Assembly (NCBI GenBank): GCA_937958285.1
Contig: CALFXQ010000290.1
Span: 1-13,531 of the forward strand
From: an uncultured Fusibacter sp.
GTDB taxonomy: Bacteria; Bacillota; Clostridia; Peptostreptococcales; Acidaminobacteraceae
Direction: 5' to 3'
Length of the DNA: 13,531 nt
The notes below the pieces were generated by a model. That model saw only the letters and a program-made list of their open reading frames with translations, was not told where the DNA came from and did not search any database. A program made the position numbers and the translations under genes. Positions 7,078-13,116 of this stretch are shown here, piece by piece; within the stretch, counting starts at the first letter, position 1, and each line of letters starts with the position of its first letter.

Positions 7078-8136
7078 ATGAGCACATTTATTAATGCTTT
7101 TACCATGGTCTTTTTTGCTGAGATGGGCGATAAGTCTCAGATTATGGCCATGAGCTTTGCTGCGAAATACCCACTGCGAAAAGTTGCAGCGGGCATTTTT
7201 ATTGGCATTGCCATTAATCATGGACTTGCAGTAGCTTTAGGTTTCTTGTTGGGCAAGATGCTACCTGTATATTGGATTGGTATCATCGCGGGCTTGCTTT
7301 TTTTGTATTTTGGTTGGAATGCATTTAAAATTGATGAAGAAGAAGAGCATGAGCAAAAGTCAGTGGGCTTTTCTGTGGTAAATACCATCGCGTTGGCATT
7401 CTTTTTAGGTGAATTTGGCGATAAAACCCAATTAACTGCCACCGCACTTGCCTCCACAACCCAGTGGCCGCTGATTGTCTTTGCAGGTACGCTATCGGCA
7501 ATGCTTGCCACGTCGGCACTGGGTATTGCAGTCGGCTCACTTCTTGGCAGTAAGTTGCCAGAGCATTTAATTAAGGCGGTTTCTGGAAGTGTCTTTTTGA
7601 TCTTTGGCACCCAGAAGCTCTTCGAACAACTGCCAATCTTACAAACACCTTCAGTGGCAGGGGTGTATAGCATTTCTTTAGCACTTATAACCTTTATAGC
7701 CGTTCGTCCCCTTTATCGCGATTGGCATTCTGGACGTTTGAGCCCTATGCAAAAGGCAGCTGCGCATTTAAAAAATATGCATCAAGAACTAAAACTATTG
7801 AGTGAAGGTCTTTGCATAGGAACTGAAGGGCCAAATGGATGTGGGGTTTGCAAGGGCAGCGGATGTATTGTGGGTCAGACTAAAATTTTGATTGATGCGC
7901 TGCAAAAGGCGGAAAGTAGCCAAGAAAGTGACAAAGGTCAAATGGACGACGAAGTGATATCTGCTGTTTGCGCACTCGACTATGCTGTCGATAAACAATT
8001 CAATCTTGCAATGGTCGATGCGGGCATTGAGATGCTTAAAGAATTTGAGACAGATCATTTTGCAGTTTACGAGCATTTTCGTGGGCGAATTGAGCCCATT
8101 GAGCTTCGATTAAAGCATCTGGCACGCTATAGATAA
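7078..8136 (+). CDS. UPF0016/GDT1-family cation (probably Mn2+/Ca2+) transporter with cysteine-bearing C-terminal extension
   Basis: The membrane part (residues 1 to about 220) has the two signature motifs of the UPF0016 (GDT1/TMEM165) family: EMGDKS at 15-20 and EFGDKT at 112-117, each inside a transmembrane helix of one internal repeat. Family members characterised in other organisms exchange Mn2+ or Ca2+ for protons, and bacterial ones are linked to manganese export; which ion is moved here is inferred. An acidic loop, EEEEHEQ, separates the two halves. Bacterial members usually end near 190-230 residues, but this one continues for about 130 hydrophilic residues. The extension holds C246, C255, C258 and C263 in a glycine-rich stretch, followed by helical sequence. 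This tail is not recognised; a metal-binding or regulatory role is possible. GAGGAG precedes the ATG within the upstream lipoprotein gene. Confidence 0.88.
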   Translation: MSTFINAFTMVFFAEMGDKSQIMAMSFAAKYPLRKVAAGIFIGIAINHGLAVALGFLLGKMLPVYWIGIIAGLLFLYFGWNAFKIDEEEEHEQKSVGFSVVNTIALAFFLGEFGDKTQLTATALASTTQWPLIVFAGTLSAMLATSALGIAVGSLLGSKLPEHLIKAVSGSVFLIFGTQKLFEQLPILQTPSVAGVYSISLALITFIAVRPLYRDWHSGRLSPMQKAAAHLKNMHQELKLLSEGLCIGTEGPNGCGVCKGSGCIVGQTKILIDALQKAESSQESDKGQMDDEVISAVCALDYAVDKQFNLAMVDAGIEMLKEFETDHFAVYEHFRGRIEPIELRLKHLARYR

Positions 8137-8160
8137 GGCATATTAGAATAACAGGCATCG

Positions 8161-8215
8161 AAAAGAGGCTATGCTTAAACCCAGGTAATAACCGCGTATA
8201 AGCAGAGCCTCTTTT
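8161..8215 (+). terminator. Terminator of the lipoprotein-transporter unit (probably bidirectional)
   Basis: AAAAGAGGCT (8161-8170) pairs with AGCCTCTTTT (8206-8215), and TGCTTA (8172-8177) pairs with TAAGCA (8199-8204), with one mismatch between them and a 21-nt loop. The A-rich left end gives a T-run on the minus strand too, so it could also back up the tRNA terminator. Confidence 0.75.
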
Positions 8216-8237
8216 GTTGGAAGGAAAAAAAGGAAAT

Positions 8238-8279
8238 AAAAAAACGCCCAACCATTGACGTATCAACAATTAAGCGTTT
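8238..8279 (-). terminator. Intrinsic terminator of tRNA-Leu
   Basis: Read on the minus strand, 8279-8263 and 8258-8242 form a continuous 17-bp stem with loop TACG, followed by seven U starting within the stem foot. Several pairs are G-U only on this strand (they would be A-C mismatches on the other), which shows that the structure belongs to the minus-strand transcript. It starts 2 nt after the tRNA CCA end. Confidence 0.88.
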
Positions 8280-8281
8280 AT

Positions 8282-8366
8282 TGGTGCTGAAGGTGGGAAT
8301 CGAACCCACACGCCCGAAGGCTCCGGATTTTGAGTCCGGCGCGTCTGCCAGTTCCACCACTTCAGC
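8282..8366 (-). tRNA. tRNA-Leu (anticodon CAA)
   Basis: The minus strand folds as a class II tRNA. The acceptor stem is GCTGAAG/CTTCAGC with discriminator A and an encoded CCA (8284-8282). The D-arm contains the GGCAGACGCG stretch, and the anticodon stem CCGGA/TCCGG closes the loop CTCAAAA. A long variable arm and the T-arm GTGGG-TTCGAAT-CCCAC follow. The anticodon CAA (8332-8330) reads the leucine codon UUG. The long variable arm and A73 are leucine identity features. The gene stands alone with its own promoter and terminator. Confidence 0.97.
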
Positions 8367-8392
8367 GTATTGAGGTGTTTCAGACAAGAGTT

Positions 8393-8421
8393 ATCTTAAC
8401 ATAAAGCCTATAGTGAGGCAA
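8393..8421 (-). promoter_or_regulatory. Probable sigma-A promoter of tRNA-Leu
   Basis: On the minus strand, TTGCCT (8421-8416), a 17-bp spacer and TAAGAT (8398-8393) place transcription start about 20 nt before the tRNA 5' end at 8366. The -35 matches 4 of 6 and the -10 matches 5 of 6 bases. Confidence 0.6.
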
Positions 8422-8476
8422 GCTTTTTTTAAAAAATAATGAATAAAAATAAAGCGTTAAGATTATGTAACCTATG

Positions 8477-8505
8477 TTTACCCTAAGTGCCTTAGCTGAT
8501 ATAAT
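8477..8505 (+). promoter_or_regulatory. Sigma-A promoter with extended -10 for the DUF457 gene
   Basis: A perfect TATAAT (8500-8505) is preceded by TG at 8497-8498, making an extended -10 element. TTTACC (8477-8482) at 17 bp is an acceptable -35. The start codon is 27 nt downstream of the -10. Confidence 0.75.
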
Positions 8506-8532
8506 GCTCCTATCTGACATAAAGGAGAGACG

Positions 8533-9549
8533 ATGGATCCGCTAACCCATGGAATGATAGGGCTCGCTTTAAGTACATTTTCTGGTCAATCTGTAAGTAT
8601 CTCAAATCCCATTGCCCTTGGCTGTGCCATTGGTGCGATGATTCCCGACATAGACTCAGTGATTCGCCTATATGCCAACGATGCCACCTACTTAAAACAA
8701 CACAGGGGCTTTTCGCATTCTTTGCCAATGCTGTTTGTTTTCAGTGCGGTTGTCGCCACAGCTGTAGCTTTCTTTGCAAAAGTGCCTATCACACAAATAT
8801 TTGAAACCATTCAATTTGCCGATTTATTTAGGCCAGATCACTTTGCTGCTATCTGGCTTTGGAGTTTTCTCGGCGCACTATCTCACACGGTCTTCGATAT
8901 GCTTAACTCTTATGGTGCAATGCTCCTCAGAAAGAAGCGCAAGCTAAACCTGCTCACATTGTACGATCCCGTTATTGCCATACTTGGCATAGGACTAATA
9001 TTTCAAAGACAAATCAACTGGGAATGGAATCTCGTTGCGGTGCTGCTCTTCAGCCTCTATATGTTGTTTAGGCATCGCTTTAGAAAGCATGCTGCGGTAG
9101 ATTTATCGACACACTCAGACTTTGTAGGGGAGATTCAGCATATTGCTGTTCTTCCTGCACTTACTGCATTTTATCGTTGGGATTTTATTGTGACAACAGA
9201 TGCATACACATATGTAGGTAAGTACAATCAGTGGTCTAAGGGCGTTCGAGTGATTGAGCGATTTGACGCACAGTGTCCACAGCACAGAGAGACCTTCGAT
9301 CAAACCGCACTGGGTGAGTATTTTAACGATTTTTCCCCTTATTTACATGTTGTTCATGCACAAGAGGGAAATGCTGTAACCATGCGGGTTATAGACTTAA
9401 GATATTATGTTCGGAATCGTTTTTTGCATCAGGCTACCTTAGTCGTAGATAAGAGAAGTGGAAAAATACATCAAAGCGTACTACACCCTTATGGGCACCA
9501 TCGTTCTGTGGCTTTCGATGAGTCAAAGACTCAGGCTATGGCATCATAG
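8533..9549 (+). CDS. DUF457/YdjM-type membrane-bound metal-dependent hydrolase family protein
   Basis: The 338-residue product matches the YdjM/YbcI family of integral membrane proteins (COG1988). The metal-ligand-like motifs are all in the N-terminal half: DPLTHG at residues 2-7, IPDIDS at 37-42, HRGFSHS at 57-63, and SHTVFDMLNSYG from 117. About four or five membrane segments span residues 10 to 180. The family is annotated as metal-dependent hydrolase from these His/Asp motifs, but its substrate is unknown; SOS-regulated and biofilm-linked members occur in other bacteria. The C-terminal 150 residues are mostly hydrophilic and probably form a separate soluble domain of unknown role. AAAGGAGAG precedes the ATG and a strong promoter is at 8477-8505, so it is transcribed on its own. 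No terminator is obvious before the next gene. Confidence 0.88.
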   Translation: MDPLTHGMIGLALSTFSGQSVSISNPIALGCAIGAMIPDIDSVIRLYANDATYLKQHRGFSHSLPMLFVFSAVVATAVAFFAKVPITQIFETIQFADLFRPDHFAAIWLWSFLGALSHTVFDMLNSYGAMLLRKKRKLNLLTLYDPVIAILGIGLIFQRQINWEWNLVAVLLFSLYMLFRHRFRKHAAVDLSTHSDFVGEIQHIAVLPALTAFYRWDFIVTTDAYTYVGKYNQWSKGVRVIERFDAQCPQHRETFDQTALGEYFNDFSPYLHVVHAQEGNAVTMRVIDLRYYVRNRFLHQATLVVDKRSGKIHQSVLHPYGHHRSVAFDESKTQAMAS

Positions 9550-9601
9550 GCAGTTCAAATAGACATATTTTTGTAGCACAAGCGCGTTCGTGCGTTTAAA
9601 C

Positions 9602-9642
9602 ATCCCCCTTTTTGTGTATATATTAAACACGTAAAGGGGGAT
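9602..9642 (+). promoter_or_regulatory. Palindrome including the ribosome-binding site of the Nudix-like gene
   Basis: ATCCCCCTTT (9602-9611) is the exact inverted repeat of AAAGGGGGAT (9633-9642). In the same register, GTGT (9614-9617) pairs with ACAC (9627-9630). The right arm holds the Shine-Dalgarno sequence AAAGGGGG, 7 nt before the ATG at 9648. If transcription begins upstream, the hairpin would hide the ribosome-binding site. A TATATT (9619-9624) in the centre, with a weak TTTAAA 18 bp before it, could instead be the promoter, and the palindrome would then be a repressor operator. The sequence alone does not decide between the two. Confidence 0.65.
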
Positions 9643-9647
9643 TTATT

Positions 9648-10172
9648 ATGCACGACCAACAGACATCATTGCCTATAGACGAGGAAAGAGAAATATACGC
9701 AGATGAGCTTTACGCGATCATCGAAAGAGCAAGTCACGAAAACAAAAACAACCATCAACGTTTTACCCGCTATGTGCCCTCAAAGGGAAACTTTGTTTTA
9801 GTAATGCCCTATAAGCGCATTAAAGGTCGCTATTACTACTTAATGGAAAGAAATTGGGTTCCAGGCTGGGATATGCATCCCGATCTCTGTGCCATATCTG
9901 GTCCAGCGATAGAAGAACCTTCTCAGGCAGCACAGCACCTCTTTAAGCAGGTGACAAAAATAGAATTCAATGCACAAGCATTCGTGCCCCTTGGCGCAGC
10001 GTCTGCATCGAGGTGGTCGGGTGATACCTTTTATCTATTTGGTCTCGATGTAACGGGAATACACGAGACAATTCAGGGTGAAAATCTCAGCTGGCTCGAA
10101 GAAGAAGATTTAATGCAGACCCTCGATTCCCAGGCTATTGTGGCAATCAGTCGTTTAAAGCTAGTTCCATAA
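9648..10172 (+). CDS. Nudix-fold-like protein with degenerate Nudix box
   Basis: The 174-residue soluble protein reads like a Nudix domain: the beta-strand region FVLVMPYKRIKGRYYYLMERNW (in part), then a short helix region where the Nudix box should lie (about residues 85-107), then strands around SGDTFYLFGLDV and a C-terminal helix. Active Nudix hydrolases need the pattern G-x5-E-x7-REUxEExGU to bind Mg2+ and cleave nucleoside diphosphate derivatives. Here G85 and acidic E89/E90 are present, but the REUxEE core is replaced by FKQVTK, so hydrolysis of the usual kind seems unlikely. It could be a binding or regulatory protein. The fold assignment rests on pattern only and is tentative. AAAGGGGG is the ribosome-binding site and lies in a palindrome. 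The neighbouring kinase gene is convergent and shares the terminator. Confidence 0.6.
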   Translation: MHDQQTSLPIDEEREIYADELYAIIERASHENKNNHQRFTRYVPSKGNFVLVMPYKRIKGRYYYLMERNWVPGWDMHPDLCAISGPAIEEPSQAAQHLFKQVTKIEFNAQAFVPLGAASASRWSGDTFYLFGLDVTGIHETIQGENLSWLEEEDLMQTLDSQAIVAISRLKLVP

Positions 10173-10196
10173 TGCATGAGCACATAAGAAGAGATA

Positions 10197-10232
10197 AAAG
10201 AGGTATCTAAACTAAGGTTTAGATACCTCTTT
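10197..10232. terminator. Bidirectional terminator between the Nudix-like gene and the kinase gene
   Basis: AAAGAGGTATCTAAAC (10197-10212) and its exact inverted repeat (10217-10232) form a perfect 16-bp stem with loop TAAG. T-rich sequence follows on both strands. The kinase stop codon (10221-10219) lies within the right arm, so the last kinase codons are part of the hairpin. Confidence 0.88.
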
Positions 10233-12174
10233 GCTTTAGCTCCACCACAATACACGTACTGGTGTGAATGTTCTCTAAATAGGCACTCCCTTGATAGATA
10301 AGCTGTGCAAGGGAGCGAACGCGGTATAGGCCCATGCCTCTAAGCCCACCTATAGAACCGGTATAAAACGGATCGAACACATAGGGCTTCTTAGAGTCGG
10401 AGATGCCTTTTCCATTGTCGCGCACTTTAAGGGTTAATCGACCAGATTCAATGTGTGCCTCAAGTGCAATTGTGGGTGGCGTAGCCTTATTGGTGTAATC
10501 TGAAAAGCCGTGCTCAATGGCATTATCTACAAGCGCCATAAGAATAAAAGTCACGTCGTTTCTATCGCATAAAAACCTATCTGTTTGAGCTATTTTATTG
10601 GAAAGTTGAATGCCAAGGGTATCTAAGCGCTTGGTGTACTTCTTGAGTACCTCCTTTGACAAATCGCTGAGATTCACCTCTTCCATAATCCTATGACGCT
10701 CATCGATCACATCGCCCTTTAACGCTTCTAAAACCTCCACAGCCAATGTCAAATTCTGCTGTATTTTTTCGTTCACACCAGAAGCAGCTTTTAGGCCCAG
10801 TGTGGCTTCTTCCTTTGTCAGTTGGCCAGATGTTAAGTGGATAAGCAGATCGTTGAGTTCATGGCTGCCGAGACTACTCAGGGTAACCGCATTTCCAATA
10901 TAGCTATTCATCTCATGGGATAGATTGACGCCAATTTGATAAAGCGCCTCAGTTCTTTGCAAATCGCTCACCCTCATTTGAGCGTCTGTCAGTGCGCTGA
11001 TTTTGCGCTTTAGAACGTGGATTAACACGACAATGACCCCAATAAGCAATAGAATGACCAACACAGCGGCAATAATCACCTCGCGGTGCTTTTGGAAGTA
11101 GTTTATGGGCTTATTGATAATAACACTGTTTTGGGGCAGGTTGGCGATGTTGATGCGATGCGCTTTTAACGCATGGTAGTCGAAGGTATAGCGGTTTTGC
11201 TCGACGATAATTGGGTGAATAATATCTGGTGCGCGCATATGCGCAAGGATTGCATCTGCCGCAGAACTTCCTTGTTGCTTGCCGTCGATTAATTTTCCAC
11301 CCACTAAGCCATGGCCAAAGTAGAAATTCCAGGTACTGTAGATGGGTGTTTGCATAAAGGGCTTAAATAGTAAAAAGCCATCGAGATAGCTGTAGTCGTT
11401 GCCCAAATCATCCCGATTAAACAGAAGGAAGATCACCACATCGTAGTCCCTCTTTGACAGCCGAGCCCGAATCTGCTCCACATTCCCGTGCATAAAGAGC
11501 TCGAAATGCGCGTCGCTGGCATCGGCGCTGATGAGGTTGTTTGTTGCGACAATTGCCTCCGACGAGGAGGTTGTATCTGTAATGGCCAAAATTCTAGTAG
11601 AAGCACCGTGTACCTGCCGTACCATATGAATGGTATCCGAAACATCACTCACTTCTTTGACGCCAAAAGCGTGTTTTGGAAACGCATAGTTGTTGTTTAG
11701 ACCTGAAAAGACGATGGGTATAGGTGTAGAATTTGATTTCGAGCTCAAATCCTTTGGTTTAAAAATAGTATCTCTCTTTGAAAACATCAATTTAGCGGCA
11801 TCGTCGTCGGTGGTATAGATATAGTCAATGGGTGTCTCGCTATATTTCTCTGAGAGAAGCGCGATGACTTTTTCGTAGTAGCTTTCTTTTGTATAAGCTT
11901 TACTAGAAAGGTATTCATAATAGACCTTAATAGGCACGTTGCTCTCTTTAAGCTTTAACACAAAGGCGCTTTCTTGTTGTGTAGTCCAGGTATTGGCTTT
12001 ATCGTAAGAATTGACAATTAAAATATGAATGCGCGAATCTTCATTAGAAGGCTGGTCTGTTGCTTGAGAATTTGGCAGATATGCAAAGACACCTACAAAA
12101 AAAGGAATCAAGAGTGAAAGACCAATAAGGATAATCGCGCGAATGATGAAAGGGATTCCATTTACATTTTTCAT
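10219..12174 (-). CDS. Sensor histidine kinase with extracytoplasmic substrate-binding-protein-like sensor domain
   Basis: The 651-residue membrane kinase has a first membrane helix at about 9-33, an extracytoplasmic domain of some 330 residues, a second helix at about 366-388 and a cytoplasmic kinase module. The sensor begins IHILIVNSYDKANTW, the pattern of ABC-type substrate-binding-like sensors, in which a small ligand sits between two lobes. Kinase motifs: phosphoacceptor H420 in LSHEMNSYIG, N551 in LVDNAIEHGF, G1 box DNGKG from 586, F box VFDPFYTG and G2 box GLRGMGLYRV. The ATG at 12174 is chosen because GAGG (12186-12183) lies 8 nt upstream; a GTG three codons earlier overlaps that site. 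No response regulator is adjacent, so it is an orphan as far as the window shows. Ligand and partner are unknown. It is divergent from the tetR gene. Confidence 0.92.
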   Translation of the reverse strand: MKNVNGIPFIIRAIILIGLSLLIPFFVGVFAYLPNSQATDQPSNEDSRIHILIVNSYDKANTWTTQQESAFVLKLKESNVPIKVYYEYLSSKAYTKESYYEKVIALLSEKYSETPIDYIYTTDDDAAKLMFSKRDTIFKPKDLSSKSNSTPIPIVFSGLNNNYAFPKHAFGVKEVSDVSDTIHMVRQVHGASTRILAITDTTSSSEAIVATNNLISADASDAHFELFMHGNVEQIRARLSKRDYDVVIFLLFNRDDLGNDYSYLDGFLLFKPFMQTPIYSTWNFYFGHGLVGGKLIDGKQQGSSAADAILAHMRAPDIIHPIIVEQNRYTFDYHALKAHRINIANLPQNSVIINKPINYFQKHREVIIAAVLVILLLIGVIVVLIHVLKRKISALTDAQMRVSDLQRTEALYQIGVNLSHEMNSYIGNAVTLSSLGSHELNDLLIHLTSGQLTKEEATLGLKAASGVNEKIQQNLTLAVEVLEALKGDVIDERHRIMEEVNLSDLSKEVLKKYTKRLDTLGIQLSNKIAQTDRFLCDRNDVTFILMALVDNAIEHGFSDYTNKATPPTIALEAHIESGRLTLKVRDNGKGISDSKKPYVFDPFYTGSIGGLRGMGLYRVRSLAQLIYQGSAYLENIHTSTCIVVELKQRGI

Positions 12175-12207
12175 AGTGGGCACCTCAATAGCCTTTTACC
12201 CATATTC

Positions 12208-12236
12208 ACTTTATTCTCACCAGAATCTACATGCAA
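12208..12236 (-). promoter_or_regulatory. Possible weak promoter of the sensor kinase
   Basis: On the minus strand, TTGCAT (12236-12231), a 17-bp spacer and TAAAGT (12213-12208) lie 34 bp before the kinase ATG. Both hexamers match consensus only partly (3 of 6 and 4 of 6), so this is tentative. Confidence 0.3.
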
Positions 12237-12260
12237 AAGATCAAAATATTTGAATCGTAG

Positions 12261-12289
12261 TTGACCGTTTGGTCGGTTTGTTGTATAGT
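12261..12289 (+). promoter_or_regulatory. Sigma-A promoter of tetR
   Basis: TTGACC (12261-12266), a 17-bp spacer and TATAGT (12284-12289) each match 5 of 6 consensus bases. The proposed TetR operator occupies the -35 and the spacer. A second TATAAT at 12295-12300 lacks a matching -35. Confidence 0.72.
12262..12277. promoter_or_regulatory. Probable TetR operator, site 1
   Basis: On the minus strand this 16-mer reads ACCGACCAAACGGTCA and contains GACC-4 nt-GGTC. It matches site 2 (13085-13100) at 14 of 16 positions. It covers the tetR promoter's -35 region and spacer, the classic position for autorepression. Confidence 0.75.
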
Positions 12290-12345
12290 GAATCTATAAT
12301 ACATGTGAGCGATTTAAATCATATCGCAAAGAGAGGAGCACCGGC

Positions 12346-13056
12346 ATGACTGTAGATAAACGGTTCGAAAAGGGCGATCGCATGCGAGAAATCATATTGA
12401 TGACCGCCATTCGTTTGATTTCAGAAAGTGGTATTGAAGGTGTTTCCGCTGCGAAGATCGCCGCTGCATGCGACATTAGCAAAAGCAATGTATTTCATCA
12501 CTTTAAGACCATCGATGCCATATTGTTAGCTGTCAACGAGATGGTATTTGAAATGAGTTTAAAAGCCATCGATATCGACGCGCCAAACTTAGATGTATTT
12601 TTAGAGCGTTTGCTAATGGGGATGCTGAATATTGGCTCAGAAGCGCGCATGATTTACAATAGCTTTTTTGCCTTTTATAATCGCGGGCTCTATGAACCTA
12701 AGTTAAATGTACAACTGAGAGAAGCGATTGCAAAGCTTCAAGACAAACTGACAGAGCACTTATTCTACCACACATTAAAACCGGCTGGGGTTAATGTTAA
12801 GCTTTCAGAAATCGATCAAGCCCCAGAGTACTTGCGACAGATTCTAAAGTCGGTAGAACACGCATGTAAAACCTGTGCGGTAAGTCTCTTTGCCTTTATG
12901 GATGGCTTGGCATTGCAGCTCCTGCTCAACAGTCATAGCTCAGTATCTCAGAGTGATGCGCCTACTGTTGATTTAACCCAACATATGCCCATGGTAAAAT
13001 CGGCAATTGCATTTCAAATTCTCTGTGTAAAACAACATTTAAAACATCCGCTCTAG
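12346..13056 (+). CDS. TetR/AcrR-family transcriptional regulator
   Basis: The 236-residue protein has the standard N-terminal helix-turn-helix of TetR repressors at about residues 13-60 (recognition part AACDISKSNVFHHFKT), followed by a longer helical ligand-binding and dimerisation domain. TetR proteins usually bind palindromic operators near their own gene and neighbours and release DNA on binding a small hydrophobic ligand. The likely operators are at 12262-12277 (own promoter) and 13085-13100 (before the next gene). The ligand domain carries a C-x2-C pair (HACKTCAVS) worth noting for possible redox or metal response. The ATG at 12346 is supported by GAGAGGAG 7 nt upstream. It is divergent from the kinase gene and 60 nt upstream of a membrane-protein gene that is its most probable target. 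Confidence 0.93.
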   Translation: MTVDKRFEKGDRMREIILMTAIRLISESGIEGVSAAKIAAACDISKSNVFHHFKTIDAILLAVNEMVFEMSLKAIDIDAPNLDVFLERLLMGMLNIGSEARMIYNSFFAFYNRGLYEPKLNVQLREAIAKLQDKLTEHLFYHTLKPAGVNVKLSEIDQAPEYLRQILKSVEHACKTCAVSLFAFMDGLALQLLLNSHSSVSQSDAPTVDLTQHMPMVKSAIAFQILCVKQHLKHPL

Positions 13057-13068
13057 AAGCGGATTTCT
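13046..13068 (+). terminator. Weak hairpin, possible terminator of tetR
   Basis: ATCCGCT (13046-13052) and AGCGGAT (13058-13064) form a 7-bp stem whose 5-nt loop contains the tetR stop codon. It is followed by TTCTT rather than a clean T-run, so termination is probably partial, and read-through into the membrane gene is possible. Confidence 0.5.
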
Positions 13069-13084
13069 TCACAAATCATTACTG

Positions 13085-13100
13085 ACCGACCGAATGGTCA
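13085..13100. promoter_or_regulatory. Probable TetR operator, site 2
   Basis: ACCGACCGAATGGTCA lies 4 nt before the ribosome-binding site of the membrane-protein gene and is 14 of 16 identical to site 1 read on the opposite strand. No clear -35/-10 pair was found around it, so the site may overlap an atypical promoter or block transcription coming from tetR. Confidence 0.75.
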
Positions 13101-13116
13101 CCACAAGGAGGTTCAT

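Noticed and set aside
8175..8387. Minus-strand open frame of 70 codons
   Set aside because: It reads through the tRNA-Leu gene and both terminators next to it.
9574..9597. Imperfect inverted repeat with GCAC/GTGC arms after the DUF457 gene
   Set aside because: The stem is short and mismatched and no T-run follows, so neither a terminator nor an operator can be supported.
12175..12183. GTG start of the sensor kinase three codons upstream
   Set aside because: This codon overlaps the Shine-Dalgarno sequence that serves the ATG at 12174.
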